The notes under the pieces: model-generated
The model's database searches: none
Told to the model about the DNA's origin: nothing
The model's input: the letters and a program-made list of their open reading frames with translations, nothing else
Origin: Kofleriaceae bacterium
GTDB taxonomy: Bacteria > Myxococcota_A > Polyangia > Haliangiales > Haliangiaceae
Reading direction: 5' to 3'
NCBI GenBank assembly: GCA_020633495.1
Contig: JACKDR010000008.1
Coordinates: 124,001-188,000 of the forward strand
DNA length: 64,000 nt
Translations under genes and position numbers: made by a program
In this document: positions 25,550-38,111 of the stretch, in pieces
Layout of the letters: every line of letters starts with the position of its first letter
Position numbering within the stretch: the first letter of the stretch is position 1

Positions 25550-26454
25550 TGGCCGCGATCACCTCGTCGTCGACCGTCGCCGCGGCGCCCGCCGGGCGCT
25601 CGCTGTGGGCCGACGCCTGGCGGCGGCTGCGCCGCAACACCATGGCGGTGGCCTCGGCCGGCTTCGTCCTGTTCGTGGTCGTCGTGTGCGTGGTCGGGCC
25701 CTGGCTGGCCAGCGCGATCGCCGGCCTCGACAGCACCTCGCAGGACGTCGCCTACGGCGCCCGCGGCCCGACCTGGCAGCACTGGCTGGGCACCGATCCG
25801 CTGGGCCGCGACATGATGGTGCGGGTCATGCTCGGCGGCCGCCTCGCGCTCGCGGTCGCGCTGGTCGCCACCGCGGTGGCGCTGGTGCTGGGCGTCGGCT
25901 GGGGCGCGGTGGCCGGCTACGTCGGCGGCCGCGTCGACGACGTCATGATGCGGATCGTCGACGTCCTGTACGGCTTCCCGGTGGTGGTGTTCATCATCGT
26001 CGTGATGTCGGTGATCGGCACCCACAGCCTGGTCGTGCTGTTCGCGCTGATCGGCGCGGTCAGCTGGATGACGATGGCGCGGATCGTGCGCGGCCAGATC
26101 ATGTCGCTGCGCCACCAGGAGTTCGTCGAGGCGGCGCGCGCGCTGGGCGCCGGCCCGGGCCGGATCATCGTGCGCCACCTGCTGCCCAACTCGCTGGGCC
26201 CGATCATCGTCTACGCGACGCTGTCGCTGCCGTACGTGATGCTGACCGAGGCCTTCCTGAGCTTCCTCGGCCTCGGCGTCCAGGCGCCGCAGGCGTCGTG
26301 GGGCACGCTGGTCGCCGAGGGCGCCGAGAAGATGGTGGTGTACCCGTGGCTGCTGATCGGCCCGGGCCTGCTCATGGCGGCGACGATCTTCGCGCTGAAC
26401 TTCCTCGGCGACGGCCTGCGGGACGCGCTGGATCCGCAGACGCGACGGACCTAG
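25549..26454 (+). CDS. peptide ABC transporter permease, DppC type
   Basis: The 301-residue partner permease shows the DppC/OppC N-terminal helix, HWLGTDPLGRDMMVRVM, the coupling segment EAARALGAGPGRIIVRHLLP, and the ending NFLGDGLRDALDPQ. It overlaps the upstream stop by one base. Its end lies 9 nt from the end of the convergent Cys-rich lipoprotein gene. Confidence 0.93.
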
Positions 26455-26463
26455 GGCCCGGGG

Positions 26464-26736
26464 CTACGGGCAGTCGATGACCTGCTGGCAGCTGTCGGCG
26501 GCGCGCACGCAGTCGAGGTGCTCGACCACCTGTGGCTCGGTGTGGCTGTCGCGCTCGAGCGCGGCGCAGGCGTCCACGCACTCGCCCTCGTCGAAGTTGT
26601 CGCCGGTCTCGATCTTCTCGCGGCAGGTAGCCTCGCGGCCGCACACGTCCGAGCACCGCTTGCTGCGCGGCTCGGTGCACGCGCCGGTCGCCGCGACGGC
26701 GGCGACGACCAGGGCGGCGGCGAGCCAGGAGCGCAT
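26464..26736 (-). CDS. small Cys-rich lipoprotein
   Basis: The 90-residue product has a lipoprotein signal with lipobox ATGAC near residue 20. The mature part carries about eight further cysteines (CSDVCGREATC, GECVDACAAL, LDCVRAADSCQQVIDC), suggesting a disulfide-stabilised outer-surface or periplasmic protein common in this lineage. I chose ATG 26736 over ATG 26745 because a TACCAT box (minus strand 26749-26744) lies exactly 7 nt before it, as at many other starts here. Function is unknown. Confidence 0.7.
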   Translation of the reverse strand: MRSWLAAALVVAAVAATGACTEPRSKRCSDVCGREATCREKIETGDNFDEGECVDACAALERDSHTEPQVVEHLDCVRAADSCQQVIDCP

Positions 26737-26835
26737 GTGCGACATGGTAGCCGGGGAGCCGGGCGGGATCCAGCCAGCGAATCCGCAGGCTTGGCCGGCC
26801 TGCAACCGGGCCGCGCGGCCTCTGTCTGGTAGGGC

Positions 26836-27108
26836 ATGAAGAAGCTCCTCGCCGCCGTCGCCCTCATCGCCCTGACCGCCACCACCGCCGCCGCCCAGAA
26901 GGGCGACGGCAAGGCCGGCGACGACGTGTCGTCGCTGCCGAACAAGATCAAGGTCCTCGACTTCGGCAAGGGCGACACCATCAACGGCGACGTGCCCTCG
27001 GGCGACGGCTTCGTGACCTCGGCGCGGGTCTTCGCCGACTTCGGCAGCCTGATCCGGATCCGCACCGACTTCATCGCCGAGATCACCAAGGCCGCCGACG
27101 ACATCTGA
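26836..27108 (+). CDS. small secreted protein of unknown function
   Basis: The 90-residue product has a clear signal peptide (MKKLLAAVALIALTATTAAA). Its mature region contains IKVLDFGKGDTINGDVPSGD and a C-terminal segment FGSLIRIRTDFIAEITKA. Similar short endings are common in secreted proteins of myxobacteria, but I cannot name the family. A GGTAGGGC sequence directly abuts the ATG and may serve as ribosome-binding site. It is a single gene next to the accessory region. Confidence 0.7.
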   Translation: MKKLLAAVALIALTATTAAAQKGDGKAGDDVSSLPNKIKVLDFGKGDTINGDVPSGDGFVTSARVFADFGSLIRIRTDFIAEITKAADDI

Positions 27109-27244
27109 TCGTCGGGCCGGGGCCGGGCAGAAATCGTGACACCAAGGTCAGCGCCCGGGGTAGCTCACGCGGTACGCATGCTTGACGCCGACGCGGTCAG
27201 GTCGCGTTGCAGTTCGGACGCGCGTGCCTGTCGGGGCCTGGTGC

Positions 27245-27250
27245 TAGCGT
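27245..27250 (+). promoter_or_regulatory. extended -10 box TGC-TAGCGT, predicted leaderless start
   Basis: TAGCGT preceded by TGC ends 6 nt before GTG 27257, supporting that start codon. Confidence 0.4.
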
Positions 27251-27256
27251 TGCGAA

Positions 27257-28105
27257 GTGTCCAGTTGGTGGAGTGATTGGCATCGCCTGAGGGCACGCTT
27301 GCACGCTCAAGTCGCGGCGCTCGAGGCGACGTCCAAGAGCATCGGTGCGGACGTCGCCAACTACGGGGAGATGTTCGCACTTGCGGGCGCCGAGGCGACA
27401 GCCTTGCACCAAGCTACGAACGCGTTCCTCGCCGCGTACGCAAACGTGCTGCCGGACGGAGCCCGCACCGGGCTGCAGACGCTGGTGAAGATGAAGTCGA
27501 TCCTGACCGACTTCAGCAATCCTGCATCACTGGGCTCCGCCAGCGCCGTCCTTAGGTTCAAGCTCGCCGCGATTGACTACGACCTGAGTGACCGCGAGAT
27601 GCGCGCTCGCAGCCTGGTCGAGCGAGCATTCCTGCATCTCGACCGCTTGATCGTTGCGGACGAGCAGGTCCGTCAGAATTGGAAGGGTGCCTTCAAGAAT
27701 GGTGAGACGCGCTGCGAGGCCCTCGGGGGCGCCCATCTGCTCCTTCACGGCCTTTGGGGATTCAAAGCCCACGGCACGGGTGAGCGAACGGACTTGGTAC
27801 TCGGCACGCCGATCACAGGCGATGACGTCGGCGTAGTTGCGCGCGCAGCGGAGGCGATGGTCCTTACGGAGTGGAAGCGGGTTCCGACGTCCCGCGAACT
27901 CGGCCCCCAGTACGCAGCCGCGTTGTCGCAGTTGAGACAGTACGGCCGCGGCGTGCTCGCCGGGTTCGAGCTTCAGTCCATGCGCTACGTGGTGACGGTA
28001 GCGAGCGCTCGAATGGCGACGACGGCGGACGTCGTGGAGGGTTCGGTCACATACCGCCATCTGCACATCGCCGTTGATCCGCCGACGCCGTCGAAGCTGC
28101 AGTAG
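27257..28105 (+). CDS. PD-(D/E)XK nuclease-like accessory protein
   Basis: The 282-residue product has a helical N-terminal half (to about 140). Its C-terminal half follows the order of a PD-(D/E)XK nuclease core: helix Glu E154 (CEALGGAHLLLHG), Asp D179 in RTDLVLGTP, the E-x-K motif E205-W-K207 in MVLTEWKRV, and a following helix with Gln (QYAAALSQLRQYGRG). All positions expected for metal binding are present, so it may cut nucleic acid, though some families with this core do not. By eye about 20 of the first 100 codons end in A or T, unlike neighbours, suggesting transfer. There is no methylase or partner gene nearby. A defence role is inference. Confidence 0.6.
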   Translation: MSSWWSDWHRLRARLHAQVAALEATSKSIGADVANYGEMFALAGAEATALHQATNAFLAAYANVLPDGARTGLQTLVKMKSILTDFSNPASLGSASAVLRFKLAAIDYDLSDREMRARSLVERAFLHLDRLIVADEQVRQNWKGAFKNGETRCEALGGAHLLLHGLWGFKAHGTGERTDLVLGTPITGDDVGVVARAAEAMVLTEWKRVPTSRELGPQYAAALSQLRQYGRGVLAGFELQSMRYVVTVASARMATTADVVEGSVTYRHLHIAVDPPTPSKLQ

Positions 28106-28568
28106 GCGCCGCGGCGGGCCGGTTCGGCCTGGTGGCTGGCCCGTGAACTGGAGACGCGCTGCCCCCGCCCGGCGCTCGCTCGACGTCACGCCGGCCCGGG
28201 TGACGCGCGCGTGCGGGGGTCCTCCGCCGGCGAGTTCCGCAGCGGGCCCGCGCGAGCACGCGACCGCGTCACCGCTCGCGCCAGCACCCACGCCCGCGCT
28301 CTCGTCACCGCGAGGACTGTCCGAGCCGGCGGAGGATCCCCCCCCGCGCGCGGCAGGACCCGGGCCGGCGCGCTCGCGCTCTCCCCACCGCCACTGCTCC
28401 GGGCTCTCCTCCTCCCGGCTCTCCTCCTCCCGGCTCTCCTCCTCCCGGCTCTCCGGCTCCCCGGCTCTCCGCCTCCCCGGCTCTCCGCCTCCCCGCCTCC
28501 CACCCCTCCGCCCTCGCCTCCCGCCCCGCGCCTCCGCCCGCCTCCGCCCGCCCCGCGCCCCTTCCGCG
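28106..28568. other. 463-bp pyrimidine-rich low-complexity gap
   Basis: No believable gene is visible here. Around 28385-28500 the plus strand is built of repeats such as CCCGGCTCTCCTCCT and GGCTCTCCGCCTCC, nearly free of A. Long open frames across it are artefacts of composition. Confidence 0.8.
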
Positions 28569-29017
28569 CTACCCGGTCCCGCCGTCGTCGTCCTCACGCG
28601 CCTTCCGCCGCCGCCCCTCCTCCTGCCAGCGCGCGTGGTGCCGCGCCACCACCTCCTCGCGGCCGCGCGCCGCGCCAGCTCGCCGCGCGCCCGCGCCACC
28701 TCGTCCGCCGCCGCGTCGACCGCCTCGCGCGCCCGCGCCAGCTCGCCGTCGACCGCGGCCAGCAGGTCGCGCAGCCGCGCCGCGTGGGCGTCGGCGCCGG
28801 CCAGCGCCGCCACCGTGGTGCCCGCGCCCAGCGCCGCCGCGACGTCGGCGCGCGCCGCCGCCAGCGCCGCCGCCAGCGCGTCGCGCCGCGCCTGGACCGC
28901 CGCCAGCGCCGCCGTCGCGTCGCGCTCGAGCGCCACCGCGCCCGCGAGATCGCGCGCGCGCACCTTCTCCTCGTGGGCGCGCAGGCCTCGCAGAGGCTCG
29001 AGCGGGTACCGCGGCAC
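28569..29017 (-). CDS. FliJ-like coiled-coil protein, frameshifted
   Basis: The N-terminus RYPLEPLRGLRAHEEKVRAR is typical of FliJ/YscO-type coiled-coil export chaperones, and the next ~90 residues are Ala/Arg/Glu-rich heptads. The frame is lost near 28658-28676. In the neighbouring frame it resumes as REEVVARHHARWQEEGRRR and ends EDDDGGTG. The span is 449 nt, one short of a multiple of three. The restored protein would be about 149 residues, normal for FliJ. GTG 29017 lies 5 nt after a TACCAT box. No other flagellar or type III gene is in the window, so the FliJ assignment is by sequence pattern only. Confidence 0.55.
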
Positions 29018-29022
29018 GCCCG

Positions 29023-29032
29023 ATGGTACAGT
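29023..29032. promoter_or_regulatory. overlapping divergent -10 boxes
   Basis: On the minus strand TACCAT (29028-29023) serves GTG 29017 with a 5-nt gap. On the plus strand TACAGT (29027-29032, preceded by TGG) serves ATG 29042 with a 9-nt gap. The boxes overlap by 2 bp, so the two promoters should exclude each other. Confidence 0.5.
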
Positions 29033-29041
29033 AGCCGCCCG

Positions 29042-30631
29042 ATGATGGACGCCGCCGCACCGATCGATCGGTACGTCGTGCAGGAGTACCTGTCCGAAGG
29101 CGGGATGGGGGCGATCTACATCGGCAAGAAGCTGGGCGCCGGCGGGTTCGAGAAGGAGGTCGTGCTCAAGCAGCTGCTGCCCGAGTTCACCCAGCAGCCC
29201 GAGTTCATCGACCTGTTCCTGCGCGAGGCGCGGCTGTCGGCCACCCTCGATCACGCCAACATCATCCACACCATCGACCTGGTCACCGCCGGCTCCGAGT
29301 ACTTCATCGTCATGGAGTACCTGGCGGGCGCCGATCTGCGCACGCTGATCAAGAAGGCCAAGCGCCAGCGCAGCCACATGTCGGCCGCCGCCGGCATCTA
29401 CATCGCGCGCGAGGTCCTCAGCGCGCTGGCCTACGCCCACACCAAGACCGGCCCCGACGGCCGGCCCCTGCGCCTGATCCACCGCGACGTCTCGCCGTCG
29501 AACATCCTGGTCTCGCACAACGGCGAGGTGAAGCTCACCGACTTCGGGATCGCCAAGGCGTCGACCCACAACTCGGTCTTCTACCGGGTCAAGGGCAAGG
29601 TCGGTTACATGTCGCCGGAGCAGGCGCGCTCCGAGCCCATCGATCACCGCTCCGACCTCTACTCGCTGGCCGTCGTGCTCTACGAGATGATCACCGGCGA
29701 GCGCCTGTTCGTGCACGTCGGCCTGACCTCGACGCCGGACCAGATCTACTCGCAGCCGATCCCGCTGGTGTCGCGCAAGATCGACGGCCTGCCCGCCGAC
29801 CTCGACAAGGTCATGCTGCGGGCCCTCAGCATCGATCCCGACGGCCGCTACCAGACCGCCGGCGAGCTGCAGGAGGCGCTCTTGCGGGTCGCCCACCGCC
29901 ACGGCCTGCTGATGTCGGCGCCCGAGCTCGGCGCCCACCTGCGCAAGGTCTGTGGCCCGCCCCAGACCTGGCGCGAGCCCGACCTCCCCGAGGGCACCCA
30001 CGGGCCGCGCGGCGCCGGCACCGAGGTCTACGACATGGGCGGGGACGAGGGCACCGAGCAGCTCGACCCCAGCGAGCTGCCCGAGCTCGACGACGACGAC
30101 GACGATTTCGGCCCGCTGCGGCTGCCGCCGCGCAACGCCCGCGCCAAGACGTCGATCACCCAGCTGTCACGGCTGCAGGGCCTCGAGCTGACCTCGATGA
30201 TCAACCTCGCGGCGATGGAGAAGGAGGGCGCCCAGCCGCTGGTCGACCTCGACGCCATCGGCGAGCCCGAGGTGCCGGCGCTCGACGTCGCGCTCGACGC
30301 CCTGTCCGAGCCGTCGCAGGTCGCCGCGCTGGCGCCGCGGGACGTCCGCGCCACCACCGGCGTCCCGGTCGGCGCCGCCGCCGCCAGCGCCGAGGCCGAG
30401 CGCGCGGCGCGGCCTCGCCCCCGCCCGGCCGACGCGGCGCGCCCCGCCGAGGTCTCGGCCACCGGCCACGTCACGATCGAGACGCCGCGCCGCCGCCTCG
30501 GCTGGATCGTCGCCGTCGTCGTCGTGCTCGCCGCCGCGGCCGCGGCGATCGCGATCGGCCTGTCCGGCCCCAGCGTGTCGACGCCGAAGCACGTCGACCC
30601 GGGCGCCCAGGACGGCTCGGCGACGCCCTGA
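29042..30631 (+). CDS. membrane Ser/Thr protein kinase, HRDVSPSN subgroup
   Basis: The 529-residue product has a kinase domain at residues 10-290: glycine loop YLSEGGMGAIYIG, K43 in VVLKQLL, HRDVSPSN with D149, DFG at 167-169 and MSPEQ. The catalytic-loop Lys of most Ser/Thr kinases is Ser here, a subgroup I associate with myxobacterial kinases. An acidic linker rich in Asp/Glu follows. One membrane helix (LGWIVAVVVVLAAAAAAIAI) sits near the C-terminus, leaving only a short outer tail. It is divergent from the FliJ-like gene with overlapping promoters. The FHA sigma-54 activator gene follows 83 nt downstream and is a plausible phosphorylation-dependent partner. Confidence 0.93.
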   Translation: MMDAAAPIDRYVVQEYLSEGGMGAIYIGKKLGAGGFEKEVVLKQLLPEFTQQPEFIDLFLREARLSATLDHANIIHTIDLVTAGSEYFIVMEYLAGADLRTLIKKAKRQRSHMSAAAGIYIAREVLSALAYAHTKTGPDGRPLRLIHRDVSPSNILVSHNGEVKLTDFGIAKASTHNSVFYRVKGKVGYMSPEQARSEPIDHRSDLYSLAVVLYEMITGERLFVHVGLTSTPDQIYSQPIPLVSRKIDGLPADLDKVMLRALSIDPDGRYQTAGELQEALLRVAHRHGLLMSAPELGAHLRKVCGPPQTWREPDLPEGTHGPRGAGTEVYDMGGDEGTEQLDPSELPELDDDDDDFGPLRLPPRNARAKTSITQLSRLQGLELTSMINLAAMEKEGAQPLVDLDAIGEPEVPALDVALDALSEPSQVAALAPRDVRATTGVPVGAAAASAEAERAARPRPRPADAARPAEVSATGHVTIETPRRRLGWIVAVVVVLAAAAAAIAIGLSGPSVSTPKHVDPGAQDGSATP

Positions 30632-30696
30632 TCCCGACGGCTCCCGACGCTGCACCGAGGCGCCAGCGGCCATTTACACGCGCGCCGCCCCGGGGC

Positions 30697-30702
30697 TACC
30701 AT
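30697..30702 (+). promoter_or_regulatory. -10 box TACCAT of the FHA activator gene
   Basis: TACCAT ends 12 nt before ATG 30715, predicting an extremely short leader. Confidence 0.35.
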
Positions 30703-30714
30703 CTCCGAGCGTCC

Positions 30715-32073
<1,359 letters not shown>

Positions 32074-32120
32074 CCGCCGCGGCGCCGGACGCGAGCGCGA
32101 AGGCGGCTAGCCAGAGCGCA

Positions 32121-32293
32121 TCTCACGACCGGGTCACGCCGCACGCTTCGCTCACGCCGAGCGGAGCCCGAGCGGCGAAGCCGCGAGGGCGCAGCCGGGA
32201 CGGCGGGCCGCGGCCGGAACCCCGTCGGCGAAGGCGGAGCGTCTGGGCGCCCGCACCCTCGACTTCGGGGTCGCGGCTCCGTCGCTCCCCTGA
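32121..32293 (+). repeat. dispersed intergenic repeat, partial copy B
   Basis: Shares the blocks TTCGCTCAC, GCGGAGCCCGAGCGGCG followed by AGCCGCGAGGGCG, and CCCTCGACTTCGGGGTCG with copies A and C. The rest is divergent. It fills the gap between the activator and the convergent pseudokinase gene. Confidence 0.65.
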
Positions 32294-32301
32294 GAGGCGC
32301 G

Positions 32302-34898
32302 CTAGCCGCCCTCGTCGACGCGGACGCGCAGCGAGATGCGGGTGCCCTTGACCTTGGCGGGGTACTCGCGCTTCTCCTCGGTGACCAGGTCGTAGACCTC
32401 GACCGTGTGGTCGCCGACGTCGACGCCGATGCGCTCGGTCGGGCACAGCTCGCCGGTCGGCTTGCCGTCGACGAACACGTAGTAGCGGTTCTTCTCCTTG
32501 CACTTCACCTTGATGCCGGCCGGGCCCCCGGGCGGGGTGACCTCGACCAGCGTCGCGCGGTGGACGCCGGCGCCGGCGACGTCGGTCGCCCGGTACAGGT
32601 CGTAGCCGGGCATCGTCAGCGCGATCGAGTGGTGATCGGCGCTGGCCGGCAGCCGCGCCGGCGTCACGCCCTCCTCGGCGCCGTCGACGAACAACCGCGC
32701 GCCCGACGGCGTCGACTCGATCAGCAGGACGTCGGACGGCCCGGGCTCGATCGCCGCGCCGTCGCCCGCGACCTGGGTCGCGCCGTCGCCAGGCGGCGCC
32801 GCGCCCGCGCCCGCGCCCGCGTCGGCGGCGGGCACCGCGGCGGTGCCCGCGCCGGCGTCCGCGCCGGTGGCCGCGGCGACGGCGGCGGCGTCGGCGCCGC
32901 CGCGCCGGCCTTCGCCGACCCGCGGTCGCCGGCCTTCGCCGCGCCCGCGCTGGCAGCGCTGGCGGTGCCCGCGCCGGTCGCGACCTCGGTGGGGGCCGCG
33001 GCGTCACCGTCAGGCGCGCGCAGCCAGCGATCCCACGCCAGCACGCCGCCGGCGCCGACCGCGGCGCACACCAGCAGGAACAGCACCGCGAGCCCACCGC
33101 GCCGCTTGCGCGGCGGCGCCGCCGCCAGCGGCGCCGACGGCGCGAGCACCGGATCCGGCGGCGCCACCAGCTCGCCGCTCTGATCGCCGGTGCTGTCGCC
33201 GACCGCGACCGGCGCCGGGCTCCCCGGCAGCTCGACCTCGAGCTGGGGCACCGGCGCCAGCACCGGCACGCCCTCGCTGTCGTCGTCGATGATCGAGATG
33301 ACCGGCTCCGACAGCCGGCCGCTCGCCAGCGGCTGCGAGCCGTCGGGGATCGAGCCCTCGTTCGGCCACACCGAGTCGAGCCGCAGCCCCGACGGTCGCT
33401 CGGCGGTGACCGGCTCCGGGGACGGCGTCAAGGCGTCGTCGAGGTCGAGCTCGGCGGGCCCGGGCAGGGTCGGCGGCGCGTGGAACGGCAGCGGCGACGC
33501 GTTGGGCAGCCGCGACGGCGCCGTCGGCATCGGCCCCGGGCTCGGGCTCAGCGTCGCCGGCCGCGCCGACGCGTCGCGCTGGATCGTCAGCTCGTCGTCG
33601 TCGACGGTCGCCGGGCGGTCGCCGCCGGTGCTGCCGCCGCCGACCGCGACCCCGCTCAGCGTCGACGCCGCCGACACCGCCGGGATCGGCGGGATCGTCC
33701 GCGGCACCGGCCGCGGCGTCATGACCGGCAGCGTGATCGGCGGCGGTCGCGTCGGCGGCGACCGCCGCCGCGCTGGCTCCGGCGGCGGCACCGAGGCTGC
33801 GCGCATCGTCGGCCGCGGCGCCACCGGCGGCGCCGACGGCGGCACGCCGCGGATCGTGCCGGAGTCGCGGATCGTCGTCACCGCGTCGGTGGTCCGCGAC
33901 GACCCGGCGACCGAGCCCATGCGCAGCGTCGTCGCCGCGGTCGGCGGCCGCGGCAGCGCCAGCGACATCGCGCCCGACAGCTGGCCCTCGTTCATGGCGT
34001 CGAGGCGGGCCACCGCGTCCTTGACCAGCGCGGCGAGCTCGCGCCGTCCGCCCACCACCGGGGCGACCCGCAGCGCGGCGTCGATCGCGTCGGCCATGGC
34101 GCGGGCGTCCGGGAACCGCTCGAACGGCGACCGCGCGAAGCAGCGCGCGAGCACCCGGGCCATCGGCTTGGGCAGCCCGGCGTCGCGGACGTGGCCCGAC
34201 AGGATCGCGTGCTCGACGTCGAGCTGGGACAGCCCGACGAACGCGCGCTCGCCGGTGACCAGCTCGTGGCCGAGCGCGCCGAGCGCGAACACGTCGGTGG
34301 CCGCCGACGGCGCCTCGCCGACGAGCTGCTCGGGCGCCAGGTACGGCATGCGCTGGACCAGGCGGTCGTCGTGCGACGGCCGGATCGTGAGGGTCTGCGC
34401 CATCACGCCGAAGTCCGTGATCTTGACGTCGCCGTCGGGCGTGACGATGACGTTGGTCGGGCACAGGCCGAGGTGGTTGACGCCGCGGCCGTGGGCGTAG
34501 CCGACCGCGCGCGCGACCTGGGCCAGGACGATGATCGCGGCGCCGGGCGGGAGCGGATCGCCGACGCCGTGGGTGCCGCCGATCAGGCGCATGACGTCGA
34601 GGCCGGGCACCAGCTCGGTGGCGGTGAAGACCTCGCCGCCGGCGACGCCGTACTCGTGCAACCGCGCGATCCGTGGGTGCTCGAGGCTGCCGTAGACCCG
34701 CGCCGCCGCCGACAGCCGCTGCGCGACCACCGGGAGCGCGACCAGCTCGGGGTGGAAGCGCTTGACCGCGAACTGGCGCTCGAAGCCCGCGACCCCGTAG
34801 ACCTTGGCCCGGTACACCGCCCCGCAGGGGCCGCCGCCGAGCGGGTCCCCGAGGTGGTACCGGCCGAGGCGCCGGCCGGCTGTCTGCGCGCCTGCCAC
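32302..34898 (-). CDS. membrane pseudokinase with PEGA-like domain, frameshifted
   Basis: The first 725-codon frame has a kinase fold. The ATP-site Lys is present (FAVKRF, K46) and DFG is present (162-164), but the catalytic loop reads NHLGLCPTN where HRDLKPEN belongs, so the catalytic Asp is Gly. This is a predicted pseudokinase. A Pro-rich region and a membrane helix (GLAVLFLLVCAAVGAGGVLA) follow. Near 32870-32925 the frame shifts and continues in the neighbouring frame as a PEGA-type beta domain (LLIESTPSGARLFVDGAE), ending at 32302. The span of 2597 nt is one short of a multiple of three; the restored length would be about 865. GTG 34898 lies 9 nt after a TGC-TAGACT box. Confidence 0.75.
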
Positions 34899-34907
34899 TG
34901 GTGCCCT

Positions 34908-34913
34908 AGTCTA
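34908..34913 (-). promoter_or_regulatory. extended -10 box TGC-TAGACT, predicted leaderless start
   Basis: On the minus strand TAGACT preceded by TGC ends 9 nt before GTG 34898. Confidence 0.45.
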
Positions 34914-35114
34914 GCAGGGACCTGGCCGCGGCTCTGCCCCTCGTCGTCGGCGTCCGCGGCGCGGGGGACGGCGCCGCGGGGCGGATTCTTGCCCGGGCGC
35001 CGCCACCTGGGCAGATTCGGCGGAGCACACGCGCCTACCTCGTCCCCCGCCCCGAGGCGGGTGCCGGCGGGCCGCGCGATCCACTAGACTGTCCTCGCGC
35101 CTCCCCGAGCCAAC

Positions 35115-36119
35115 ATGCGACGTACCCGCAAGCCGCCCGCCGAGCCCCCCTCCTCCGATCCCAGCGACGGTGAGGTGGCGAACACCTCGCGGTGGCGACG
35201 AGCGCTCGCGCCGGTCACCGAGGAGCTCGAGCGCGCGTCGTGGGTGGCGCGCTGGGTGGTCGAGGCGCCGTCGCGCTGGCTGGGTCGCCGCAGCACCGTC
35301 GGCCAGGATCTCACCGGCACCACCGACGGGCTGTCGTACCTGCGCCACCTGGCGCGCGGCAACCGGATCCGCCGCCAGGTGTCCTTCGAGAACCTCGACC
35401 CCGACAAGCCGCCGGTGCTGCTGATCCACGGCTTCCTCGGCACGCGCGGCTCGATGTACCTGCTCGAGCACCGCCTCGTCGAGGACGGCTTCGTCGTCGT
35501 CTCGTTCAACATCGGCACGCTGAACGTCCGCGACATCCGGCGATCGGCGTTCATGATCCACCGCAAGATCGAGCGCATCCTGGCCCAGACGCCGTTCCAG
35601 AAGATCGACATCGTCGGTCACTCGATGGGCGGCCTGATCGGCCTGTACTACGTCAAGAAGCTCGGCGGCCACGAGCGGGTCCGGCGCCTGGTCATGATGG
35701 GGACGCCGCTGCGCGGCACCTGGGCGGCGCTGGCCGGGGTCGCCACCCTCGGCCTGTGGTCGACGTCGTCGTGGCAGCTGCTGCCGCGCAGCCGTTTCCT
35801 CGACGAGCTGGCGCAGGGGCCGCTCCCGCCCGGCGTCGAGATCGCGACCCTGGCCGCGGCCCGCGACTGGGTCGTGCCGCTCAAGACCACCCGCCTGCCC
35901 GGCACCAGCGCGGTGACGGTGCCGCTCGGCCACTCCAGCCTCGTGGTGTCCGAGGACGTCTACCGGCGCCTGATCGGGATCCTGCGGGACCCGCCGGCGG
36001 TCGGCAAGGCGGCGGCCAGCACCACCGCGCCGCGGCGCGACCGCGACGACGACGACGCGGCCGGGACCGAGGCCGCCCTCCCCGACGAGCTCGCCGCGGC
36101 TCGCAAGCGACGCCGCTGA
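35115..36119 (+). CDS. alpha/beta hydrolase, triacylglycerol-lipase-like
   Basis: The 334-residue product shows the lipase order: oxyanion strand LLIHGFLGT (102-110), nucleophile elbow GHSMGG with S170, a later Asp in AARDWVVPL and a His in PLGHSSLVVSE. Together these form a complete Ser-Asp-His triad. About 90 residues of charged N-terminal extension precede the domain and there is no obvious signal peptide. The substrate is probably an acyl ester. A TAGACT box (35085-35090) predicts a leader of about 17 nt before ATG 35115. Confidence 0.85.
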   Translation: MRRTRKPPAEPPSSDPSDGEVANTSRWRRALAPVTEELERASWVARWVVEAPSRWLGRRSTVGQDLTGTTDGLSYLRHLARGNRIRRQVSFENLDPDKPPVLLIHGFLGTRGSMYLLEHRLVEDGFVVVSFNIGTLNVRDIRRSAFMIHRKIERILAQTPFQKIDIVGHSMGGLIGLYYVKKLGGHERVRRLVMMGTPLRGTWAALAGVATLGLWSTSSWQLLPRSRFLDELAQGPLPPGVEIATLAAARDWVVPLKTTRLPGTSAVTVPLGHSSLVVSEDVYRRLIGILRDPPAVGKAAASTTAPRRDRDDDDAAGTEAALPDELAAARKRRR

Positions 36120-36251
36120 AATGCCCGCGACGATTTCTGCCATCGCTCGCCGAATCCAGTGGGATCGGAATCTTGCGCCCCCCCGGGCCACCACCTTATC
36201 CTTTCCCCCGGAGTCTCCACGTCCTACGGGGGAATCGCAGTTCCTATCGCC

Positions 36252-37184
<933 letters not shown>

Positions 37185-37259
37185 CGGGACGACGGGGCCG
37201 GGCGCCGGACCACGTGCGCCCACCGGCGCGGCCCACGCCGCGCGCGACCCGGCGCGGCC

Positions 37260-38110
<851 letters not shown>

Positions 38111-38111
<1 letters not shown>

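Noticed and set aside
27109..28568. Second att-flanked insert around the PD-(D/E)XK-like gene
   Set aside because: I looked for direct repeats on both sides and found none, so only codon use suggests transfer.
28569..29017. Part of a flagellar or type III secretion cluster
   Set aside because: Only a FliJ-like frame is present and no other fli, flh or sct gene is visible on either side.
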